NCBI GenBank assembly: GCA_964473155.1
Contig: CAYYNT010000036.1
Span: 1 to 41,431, forward strand
Direction of reading: 5' to 3'
Length of the DNA stretch: 41,431 bases
DNA from: JAJFUG01 sp964473155
GTDB lineage: Bacteria > Gemmatimonadota > Glassbacteria > GWA2-58-10
Part shown: one piece after another, positions 1 through 6,523 of the stretch
How the letters are laid out: every line of letters begins with the position of its first letter
Numbering within the stretch: position 1 is the stretch's first letter
Program-made: the position numbers and the translations under genes
The notes under the pieces: model-generated
The model's database searches: none
Seen by the model: the letters and a program-made list of their open reading frames with translations, nothing else
Told to the model about the DNA's origin: nothing

Positions 1-170
1 GATACTGACAGCCACCGCCCGGGTATTCACATTTCTGCATTTTTATGTATGGAACAGAATATGCATATCCTTATTACTCACTGCCTTCGACACTTCTTTT
101 CTCTTGTGGGGACGGCTGCGGGCAAGTAATTTTCAAGCCTCAATCCACACATCAAACGGAGGAGAGACAG

Positions 171-1055
171 ATGTCCGGAATAAACCGACGGCGTTTCATC
201 GGGGCGGCTGCCTGCGTCCCCTCGCTGCTTGGAATGTCCGCCGCGGAGTTGGCGGCGCGCTACGAGGATCCGAAAGGCGAGGGACCGTCCGTGGGCCTGG
301 TCACCTACAATCTGGCTAAAGACTGGGACTTGGCGACAATCATAGCCAATTGCACCGAGGCCCGTTTCACCGCCGTGGAATTGCGCACCACGCATGCCCA
401 CGGAGTCGAGGTCAGCCTGAGCGCGGCGCAGCGCGCCGAGGTGAAAAAACGTTTCGCGGACTCACCGGTCCGGCTGGCCAGCCTGGGCAGCGCTTTCGAG
501 TTCCACGCGATCGACCCGGCCGAACTGAAGGCCAATATCGAGGGGACCAAAGAATACATCAAGCTTGCGGCCGACCTGGGTTGCGATGGCGTCAAGGTGC
601 GTCCCAACGGCTTGCATGAAAAAGAAGGCGTGCCGCGCGAGAAGACTATCGCCCAGATCGCCCGCTCCTTGGATGAGGTGGGAGCGTTCGGCGCCGATCG
701 TGGCGTGGAGGTGCGTGTCGAGGTGCATGGCTCGGAAACCAGCCGTTTCCCGGTTTATCATCCTGTCATGGAACAGACCGCCAGCCGGAATGTATATGTC
801 TGTTGGAACTGCAATGAGACAGACCTTGAGGACGGCGGGCTGGAGCATAATTTCGCGCTTGTGTCGGGACGGATACATTTCGTGCACATGCGCGACCTCT
901 TTCTCGAGGATTATCCCTGGCGCAGGCTTTTCGCCCTGCTGAAAAATTCGGGCTACAAGGGTTACTGCTGCGCCGAGATTCCTGAAAGCGCCGATCCGGT
1001 CCGGCTGATGAAATACTACCGGGCGCTGTTCCTCGCTTACCAGGACCGGCTTTAG
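171..1055 (+). CDS. Tat-exported sugar phosphate isomerase/epimerase-like TIM-barrel protein
   Basis: The 294-residue protein starts with a twin-arginine leader (RRRFIG at residues 6-11, then an Ala-rich stretch), so it is probably folded in the cytoplasm and exported by Tat. The rest resembles the xylose-isomerase-like (AP endonuclease 2) TIM-barrel family: a conserved-looking EVRVEVHG strand, a WNCNETD segment, HFVHMRD, and a C-terminal CAEIPES strand that would supply acidic and His metal ligands. The ATG at 171 is chosen over an in-frame start at 45 because AGGAG lies just upstream (157-165) and because it puts the Tat motif at the N terminus. The substrate cannot be read. A second member of the same family lies at 3715-4653. 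It appears to be a single gene before the lipoprotein gene. Confidence 0.8.
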   Translation: MSGINRRRFIGAAACVPSLLGMSAAELAARYEDPKGEGPSVGLVTYNLAKDWDLATIIANCTEARFTAVELRTTHAHGVEVSLSAAQRAEVKKRFADSPVRLASLGSAFEFHAIDPAELKANIEGTKEYIKLAADLGCDGVKVRPNGLHEKEGVPREKTIAQIARSLDEVGAFGADRGVEVRVEVHGSETSRFPVYHPVMEQTASRNVYVCWNCNETDLEDGGLEHNFALVSGRIHFVHMRDLFLEDYPWRRLFALLKNSGYKGYCCAEIPESADPVRLMKYYRALFLAYQDRL

Positions 1056-1226
1056 ACCAGACCTGAAAAGGAGCCTCCACGGCCTGCGATCTGCCTCGTC
1101 GACCCTGAACAATACAACATGCCGCCAGGCGGAAACCGTCTTTCGCCATGAACGGGAGAACGGTGTTCCGTGAACCAGAACAGAAGGCGCGCAATTAATC
1201 GCGTCCGGTCCCGAAGAGGAGAGAAG

Positions 1227-2210
1227 GTGAAGAAAACGCATTTCCCGATCAGCCTGGCATATGTTATTCTGGCTTTCGTCCTGACGGGCTTCCCCGGCTG
1301 CGGCAAGGACGGTGGCGGGACAGTGGACCCCGGCAATGACACCTCGGCCGAACACTGGTGGGACAACTATCTGGATAACTCCGGCAACCCGATCACCCTG
1401 TCCTCCGGGTTCAGGCTCGTCAAGGCCAGCGGCGCCCTGCAGACAGTCACTCCCAGGACCAGCGTCACTCAAGGCCTGGCTCTCTCCTTTGCCGTGGAGC
1501 CGCTCTGGACCTCAAACCAGGGATACCTGTTCCGTGGCAACAACCAGAACGATGCGAACCTGGAGAACCTGGCCGGAGCGGTGGAATTCATCAAGCAGTC
1601 CGGCTGGCTCCGTCACCGCGAGACTTTTGACTGGGAAGGGCTGCGGGAGAACTCATCCGGCTCGTTCGACTTCACCCGCGTGAACCGTTTCACCCAGTTC
1701 AGCATACGCAGCACTTTCAACGGGTTCGCCACCGATCTGATGCTCACCCTGCTCAGCGAACCCTATATCGCTTTCCCGACAGACACCACCCGCAAATGGA
1801 CCGGAGACCCGGTTTACGTGAGCGACGGAAGCGGCAGCGAGTTCGTCGAGGTTTTCGGCTACGGTATTCATTATATCGGCAGGGCCGAGCTTACAGCCAG
1901 CGGAAATGCGATCGGCGTGTATGACGATGTGATCATGATCGAGGGAAAGGCCAACCAGGGGCAGGGGCATATCCAGGCTTATCTCGCCCCGAACACCGGG
2001 ATCATTTATTACCATTTCGTGACCGCTTTCGGGCAGGAAGCCGCCGCGGCGCTGATCGGCTACAGCGGATCGAACAAGGACATCTCCGGAGCGGCGGTGA
2101 CGGATTACATGCCGCTGGCGACCGGAAACCAGTGGATCTACGAGTTCTCTCCGGACGACCAGGTGCCGAAGTTCCGTTTCGGAGTGCGGCCGCTGGCCTC
2201 GGCATTCTGA
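1227..2210 (+). CDS. putative lipoprotein of unknown function
   Basis: The 327-residue product begins with KK, a hydrophobic stretch and a lipobox-like FPGC (Cys at about residue 25), followed by a Gly/Asp-rich linker, so it is probably a lipoprotein of the cell envelope. No known domain is recognised in the remainder, which is rich in aromatic and small residues and looks like an extracellular beta-rich fold. The GTG at 1227 is preferred to the GTG at 1170 because GAGGAG lies 5 bases upstream and the signal peptide is then of normal length. The lipobox has Phe at -3 and Pro at -2, which is not ideal. The gene ends before a strong terminator. Confidence 0.6.
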   Translation: MKKTHFPISLAYVILAFVLTGFPGCGKDGGGTVDPGNDTSAEHWWDNYLDNSGNPITLSSGFRLVKASGALQTVTPRTSVTQGLALSFAVEPLWTSNQGYLFRGNNQNDANLENLAGAVEFIKQSGWLRHRETFDWEGLRENSSGSFDFTRVNRFTQFSIRSTFNGFATDLMLTLLSEPYIAFPTDTTRKWTGDPVYVSDGSGSEFVEVFGYGIHYIGRAELTASGNAIGVYDDVIMIEGKANQGQGHIQAYLAPNTGIIYYHFVTAFGQEAAAALIGYSGSNKDISGAAVTDYMPLATGNQWIYEFSPDDQVPKFRFGVRPLASAF

Positions 2211-2233
2211 ATCATCAGGGAATATCAAGCTCT

Positions 2234-2265
2234 AAAAAACGCCGCATTCACATGCGGCGTTTTTT
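2234..2265 (+). terminator. rho-independent terminator after the lipoprotein gene
   Basis: There is a perfect 14-bp inverted repeat (2234-2247 with 2252-2265) around a 4-base loop. The A-run on the left and T-run on the right give a stem with a U-rich 3' end. It lies 24 bases after the stop codon. Confidence 0.9.
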
Positions 2266-2301
2266 ATAATCCATTTCAAACGCCGGCAGACAGCCTCCGG
2301 G

Positions 2302-2331
2302 TTGACTGCCGGACCTTTGTGGCCCTATATT
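2302..2331 (+). promoter_or_regulatory. sigma-70-type promoter for the alkaline phosphatase gene
   Basis: TTGACT at 2302-2307 and TATATT at 2326-2331 are separated by 18 bases, each one base off consensus. The start codon of the phosphatase follows about 60 bases downstream. No Pho-box was recognised. Confidence 0.6.
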
Positions 2332-2390
2332 GTCGAATAGATTAGCATAAAAGTACGCTGATACAATCTTCGCGACCATAGGAGCATGAA

Positions 2391-3587
2391 ATGAACAGAG
2401 TTTTGAGTTTAGTCCTTGCCGCGCTGCTTGCTTTTTCCATGCCTGTTTTCGCCGATGAGAACGACACGGTTAAAATCGAAAGCTTCGCCGCTGTCGGTGA
2501 CGCCGTGGCCATACAGAATGTCAAACCGGTGAAAAACATCATAATCATGATCGGCGACGGGATGGGATTCAACGCCCTGGGCGCGGCGCGTGCCGCGGCT
2601 TTCGGGCGCGGAACGGGCCTCGCTCTGGACCGCATGCAGGCTATGGGCCAGTCGCTCACCTGGTCGTTGAGCGATGATTACATCACCGACTCCGCCGCCG
2701 GTGGCACCGCATTGTCCTCCGGTGTGCGCACCCTGAACGGACGGATCGGGGAGGACAAGGACGCCCGGCCGGTGAAAAGCATACTTGAAGTGGCCAAATC
2801 CCTGGGCAAAAGCACGGGCGTGATTGCGACCTGCACGTTGACAGACGCCACTCCCGCCTCTTTCCTGTCGCACGCCAAAAACAGGTCCAACGAATGGGAG
2901 ATCGCCCGCCAGATCAGCGGCGCACCGGTGGATGTTCTTCTGGGCGGAGGCCGCGCCTATTTCCTGCCCGCCGCGGACAGGGAAAGCCTTCGTGATGACG
3001 ATCTCAATCTGCTTGAGGCGATGCGCAAGCGCGGTATGACAGTGGTCACGGCGGCGGACGAGTTCAGGGCGCTGGACCTGTCGAAGGTGAAATCCCTGGC
3101 CGGACTGTTCGCGCTCGAGGACATGAAAACCGCTCCTCAGCGCGAGATGCCGCTGCCGGAGATGGTCGAGGGAGCGCTGAAAGTGCTGAGCCGCAATCCC
3201 AAAGGCTTTTTCCTGATGGTCGAGGGCAGTCAGATCGACTGGGCGGGACACGGCAACAACCTGAAATACAGCGTGGATGAAACCCTCGATTTCGACAGCG
3301 CCGTGGCCAAAGCGGTCGAGTTCGCCGGGAAAGACGGCTCAACGCTGGTGATTGTCACCGCCGACCACGAAACCGGCGGCCTGGCGATCAACAAGGCCAT
3401 TGAAAGCGACAGGACGATCACCGCAGGCTGGACCCACGGCAGCCACACCGGGAGCGCGGTGCCGCTGCTGGCTTTCGGGCCGAACGCGCAGGCGTTCGCC
3501 GGGCTGCACCACAATTTCCACATCCCGCAGATGGCGGTCCAGGGCTGGGGAGTGAAAAATTTCGCCACTTTCGCCTACGACAAGTAA
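2391..3587 (+). CDS. alkaline phosphatase, PhoA family
   Basis: A 398-residue secreted metalloenzyme that hydrolyses phosphate monoesters outside the cytoplasm. A signal peptide covers residues 1-21 (hydrophobic core, then VFA). Family landmarks appear in order: IGDGMG (first metal Asp), TDSAAGGTA with the nucleophilic Ser, TPASFLSH, EGSQIDWAGH, ADHETGG and HTGSAVPLLAFG. These are the metal-binding and catalytic motifs of the family. The length is somewhat shorter than E. coli PhoA. AGGAG sits 6 bases before the ATG. It is flanked by its own promoter and terminator, so it is monocistronic. Regulation by phosphate is plausible, but no operator was identified. Confidence 0.93.
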   Translation: MNRVLSLVLAALLAFSMPVFADENDTVKIESFAAVGDAVAIQNVKPVKNIIIMIGDGMGFNALGAARAAAFGRGTGLALDRMQAMGQSLTWSLSDDYITDSAAGGTALSSGVRTLNGRIGEDKDARPVKSILEVAKSLGKSTGVIATCTLTDATPASFLSHAKNRSNEWEIARQISGAPVDVLLGGGRAYFLPAADRESLRDDDLNLLEAMRKRGMTVVTAADEFRALDLSKVKSLAGLFALEDMKTAPQREMPLPEMVEGALKVLSRNPKGFFLMVEGSQIDWAGHGNNLKYSVDETLDFDSAVAKAVEFAGKDGSTLVIVTADHETGGLAINKAIESDRTITAGWTHGSHTGSAVPLLAFGPNAQAFAGLHHNFHIPQMAVQGWGVKNFATFAYDK

Positions 3588-3629
3588 TCCTGGACAACGC
3601 GTAATAAATTAACCGTCCAGAGGAAAACG

Positions 3630-3663
3630 AAAGGCCGTCCCTTGTGCAAGGGGCGGCCTTTAT
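3630..3663. terminator. bidirectional terminator between convergent genes
   Basis: A 15-bp stem (3630-3644 with 3647-3661, one G-T pair) has T-rich tails on both strands. It serves the phosphatase gene on the plus strand and the isomerase-like gene ending at 3715 on the minus strand. Confidence 0.8.
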
Positions 3664-3714
3664 ATCAAATCGATCCTTCAACTCGAAAAAACCCGGTGTC
3701 CTCGCGGACCCCGC

Positions 3715-4653
3715 TCAGGCTTTCTTGATCAGCTCGAAAATCGAAACCATCGATTCCAGGCTGGCCGAATAGTGTGTCCCATCCGCTCCGCTGTAATGTG
3801 TCTCCAGGCTTAAAGTCCCCCGGAATCCGTCATCCAGCAGCGCCCGGAACTGCCCGACCCAGTCCACCTTTCCGGCCCCCACCCGCACGGCCTTGTATTT
3901 CCCGTCGCCGGGGTCCTTGATCGCGTCCTTGATATGCACGTGCTGGATACGGGCCTTGTCCAGCCTGGCATATTCTCCGGGGAACGGATCGACACCCGCC
4001 ACCAGGCAGTTCATCGGGTCCCAGATGAAACCGAGGTAAGGGTGGTTGATTCTTTTCTGCAACTCAGCCATCTCCGCCCCTGTCCCGGTATGGCAGGAAT
4101 ACTCGTTTTCGATCAGCAGACGCACGCCGGCGGGACGGGCGATCTCGATAGCCCGGTCCAGGTGCTCGCAGACCTCATCCATTATCCGGTTCTGCTCGCG
4201 GCAACGCCAGAAATCAAAAATCCTCAAATACGGAGATCTGAGCGCAACAGCCTTTTCAACCGCGCGTTTGAGAAGGTCGAACTGGCCTGAGTACGGGTAA
4301 GAATCACTCTGTCCCTGGGACGGGTGCGTGCCGGGCAAAGTGGTCTTGAAAAGCGCCGTGTCCACCACCGAGACTCGCATTCCATTGGCATCGAGCAGAG
4401 TTTTCAGACGGTCCAGAGCCGGCTGGTCTATGTCGGTGACATACGCGCCCCAGACATTGCGCAACTCGATCCACTCCAGGCCAAACTGGCGCAGGAAAGT
4501 ACAGGCTTTCTCCACGTCCTGGTCGATTTCATCTCCGATAACTCCCAGCTCAAAATGCGACAGCCAGGCCGCACCGGCTGAACCAGCACGGGCAAGCAGC
4601 GCAAAAGCGGCGAGAGAAGCTGGCAGACCGTTGATAAAATTTCGTCTATTCAT
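3715..4653 (-). CDS. Tat-exported sugar phosphate isomerase/epimerase-like protein
   Basis: The 312-residue product starts MNRRNFING, a twin-arginine-type leader with a hydrophobic Ala-rich stretch to about residue 30. A TIM barrel of the xylose-isomerase-like family follows. Candidate metal ligands are the Glu in IENEYS, the Asp in WDPMN, the His pair in HVHIKD and the Glu in SLETHYSG, which is a fuller set than in the relative at 171-1055. The ATG at 4653 is chosen because upstream in-frame codons give a basic, non-signal N terminus. It overlaps the stop of the preceding gene by 8 bases, so translation is probably coupled. It is the last gene of the minus-strand operon starting at 6304. The substrate is unknown; a sugar, inositol or hydroxypyruvate-type compound would fit the family. 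Confidence 0.82.
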   Translation of the reverse strand: MNRRNFINGLPASLAAFALLARAGSAGAAWLSHFELGVIGDEIDQDVEKACTFLRQFGLEWIELRNVWGAYVTDIDQPALDRLKTLLDANGMRVSVVDTALFKTTLPGTHPSQGQSDSYPYSGQFDLLKRAVEKAVALRSPYLRIFDFWRCREQNRIMDEVCEHLDRAIEIARPAGVRLLIENEYSCHTGTGAEMAELQKRINHPYLGFIWDPMNCLVAGVDPFPGEYARLDKARIQHVHIKDAIKDPGDGKYKAVRVGAGKVDWVGQFRALLDDGFRGTLSLETHYSGADGTHYSASLESMVSIFELIKKA

Positions 4654-4954
4654 CGTTCCTCGCTTTTCCGGCATCACCACCGGCTGTCTTCTCGGTTCGC
4701 AGGGTCTCGCGCAGTTGCGTAATCTTTTTACGAATCGCTTCCTGAAAAAACTCCCGCCCCTGTTGCTCGGGCAGCGAAAGTTCTCCCAGGTATACATTCA
4801 AAGTGTAAGCTAACATCGAAAAACCGGTGGATTGACTGGCCCTTTCGCCGCCGAATGCAATCTGAAACCGCTCGATTTCACTCAACCCATCGAAAAAAGA
4901 GTTCACCATCCTATCCGCAAGCAGCCTGGCGGTCATGGGATCACTGACGGACAT
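4646..4954 (-). CDS. small hypothetical protein
   Basis: A 102-residue hydrophilic protein with no signal peptide, membrane segment or recognised domain. The middle and C-terminal part (EQQGREFFQEAIRKK onward) is predicted helical and highly charged. The ATG at 4954 is chosen because GGAG lies 8 bases upstream. A GTG at 4963, overlapping the upstream stop as GTGA, is the alternative and would add three residues. It sits between the Cys-containing unknown and the isomerase-like gene, overlapping the latter by 8 bases. The overlap suggests the products are needed together. I cannot assign a function. Confidence 0.6.
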   Translation of the reverse strand: MSVSDPMTARLLADRMVNSFFDGLSEIERFQIAFGGERASQSTGFSMLAYTLNVYLGELSLPEQQGREFFQEAIRKKITQLRETLRTEKTAGGDAGKARNDE

Positions 4955-4959
4955 AGGAT

Positions 4960-5316
4960 TCACTCCGGAAGTTTAAAATACTCGATACGGCGGATCATCC
5001 GCGGTTGCTCCTCCGCAGGCAGGCATTCGATAATCCTGACCGCTTCCTCGAAATTTTCCATGCGCACCCAGTGGAACCCTAAAGAATATTTGAACTTGAG
5101 CACTTCATACGAGGCTGTGCAAGGCAGTCCCGCTATGTTCTCAGTTCCTGCCGGAGCGTTCTCCTCATCCAGCGGAACGAGTTCGGGGCGCGCCCAGGGA
5201 GAGAGCGCACAGATGCCTTTCCGGCGGCATATCCCGGCTTGGCTGCAGCGCAGGCCGTCCAGTTCCACATCAGCCACCTCACCACCCGTCTGTCTCACGA
5301 TCTGCTTACAACGCAT
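4960..5316 (-). CDS. hypothetical protein with spaced cysteines
   Basis: A 118-residue protein with Cys at positions 3, 24, 30, 36, 66 and 98. The C-x5-C-x5-C cluster at 24-36 could bind a metal or an Fe-S centre, but does not match a family I can name. There is no signal peptide. GAGGAA precedes the ATG at 5316 with normal spacing. It lies 28 bases after the LOG-family gene and abuts the next gene, so it is the second cistron of the operon. The C-terminal half (KFKYSLGFHWVRMENFEEA) looks like an ordinary alpha/beta domain. Function not recognised. Confidence 0.6.
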   Translation of the reverse strand: MRCKQIVRQTGGEVADVELDGLRCSQAGICRRKGICALSPWARPELVPLDEENAPAGTENIAGLPCTASYEVLKFKYSLGFHWVRMENFEEAVRIIECLPAEEQPRMIRRIEYFKLPE

Positions 5317-5344
5317 TTTTATTCCTCCGCTGCGCCGGACCGCC

Positions 5345-6304
5345 TCAACGGCTCAGGTATTTCTGAAGGTGAGCGGTCAGGCGCTTGAAGGCCTCATCGA
5401 CCGTATCCGCGTAGCTGAAAGCTTTAAGGTCATCCTCATGAATCACGCCGCATTCGGCCAGGTAGTCAAAATCCACCACCCGTTTCCAGAACCGGCTGCC
5501 GAACAGCACAACGGAGATCGATTTGAGAACCTTACGTGTTTTCAACAGGTTCAGCACCTCGAACAGCTCATCCAGGCTGCCGTACCCGCCGGGGAAAACC
5601 ACCAGGGCCTTGGCCCGGTAAAGGAAATGAAACTTGCGGGTGAAAAAATAATGGAAATGAAAATCCAGTTCCGGACTGATATACGGGTTGGACGACTGCT
5701 CGTGCGGCAGGAAGATATTGAGTCCGATTGATTTGCCGCCGACATCGTGCGCCCCCCGGTTTCCGGCTTCCATGATCGAGGGGCCTCCGCCCGTGCACAC
5801 CACGAAAGGCTGAGGGTTGCCCGGAACGCCGCTATCAAGAGACCAGCGGGTAAGGCGGGCGGCCAGTTCCCGCGCCTGACCGTAATACTCCGATATCTCA
5901 AGCATCTTCTCGCAGCGGCTTATCTCCCTCGCGTCAGCCCGCTCGCGCGCCCGGTTCAGGTTTTCGGCGGCAATGATCGTCTCCGGTATCTGGGCCGAGC
6001 CGAAAAACACCACAGTGTGATGCACCTTATGCTTCTGCATGCTTATTTCGGCATATGTCGTTTCGGCCAGAATCCTTACCCAACGTCCCTCGTGGCTGTT
6101 CATGAACGCCTCGTCCAGGACCGGGACCGGTCCGGCGGCCGCCTGATCTCCCCGCCGCAGACAGGCGCGCAAGTATGCGGGATACAGGCTCTCCGCCATG
6201 CTGCGTATCGGCTGGGCCTCCGGCGAGAGCAGGAAATCCCGCGGCACCATGTTCTTGGACTGCGCTGAATGCTGTGCCTTTTCAATCATCGTCTTTCTAT
6301 CCAT
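5345..6304 (-). CDS. LOG-family nucleotide 5'-monophosphate phosphoribohydrolase-like protein
   Basis: The 319-residue protein has the LOG / lysine-decarboxylase-like Rossmann fold: FFGSAQIP near residue 100, CTGGGPSIMEAGNRGA, and PGGYGSLDE, a variant of the family signature PGGxGTxxE, near residue 243. Known members hydrolyse the N-glycosidic bond of nucleoside monophosphates (cytokinin activation in plants, purine/pyrimidine recycling in bacteria), despite frequent annotation as lysine decarboxylase. An N-terminal extension of about 90 residues precedes the core. The start is uncertain: ATG at 6304 has only a weak ribosome site, and ATG at 6289 is an alternative. It heads a four-gene operon. 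Confidence 0.82.
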   Translation of the reverse strand: MDRKTMIEKAQHSAQSKNMVPRDFLLSPEAQPIRSMAESLYPAYLRACLRRGDQAAAGPVPVLDEAFMNSHEGRWVRILAETTYAEISMQKHKVHHTVVFFGSAQIPETIIAAENLNRARERADAREISRCEKMLEISEYYGQARELAARLTRWSLDSGVPGNPQPFVVCTGGGPSIMEAGNRGAHDVGGKSIGLNIFLPHEQSSNPYISPELDFHFHYFFTRKFHFLYRAKALVVFPGGYGSLDELFEVLNLLKTRKVLKSISVVLFGSRFWKRVVDFDYLAECGVIHEDDLKAFSYADTVDEAFKRLTAHLQKYLSR

Positions 6305-6471
6305 CTCAACGTAGCCCCGCTCAATTCATTCGAAGTGACGCTTCTTATTGATCCATCACTATTTATTTGAGAAAAAACAAGTTACATAAAACACAATCTC
6401 AGTCTGTCTGTAATTTAAGCCTTCCTCCAACGCCTGTCAAAGAGAATGGGAACTCAATTCCGCCGGACACT

Positions 6472-6498
6472 AAAAAACCGGGCGGACTGTCCCGGCTT
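6472..6498 (-). terminator. terminator of the large secreted-protein gene
   Basis: On the minus strand an 8-bp stem (6498-6491 with 6482-6475, one G-T pair) with an 8-base loop is followed by six T residues (6477-6472). It lies 26 bases beyond the stop codon at 6524. Confidence 0.8.
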
Positions 6499-6523
6499 GA
6501 TCGGCGATTCGACGAAAGTTGGC

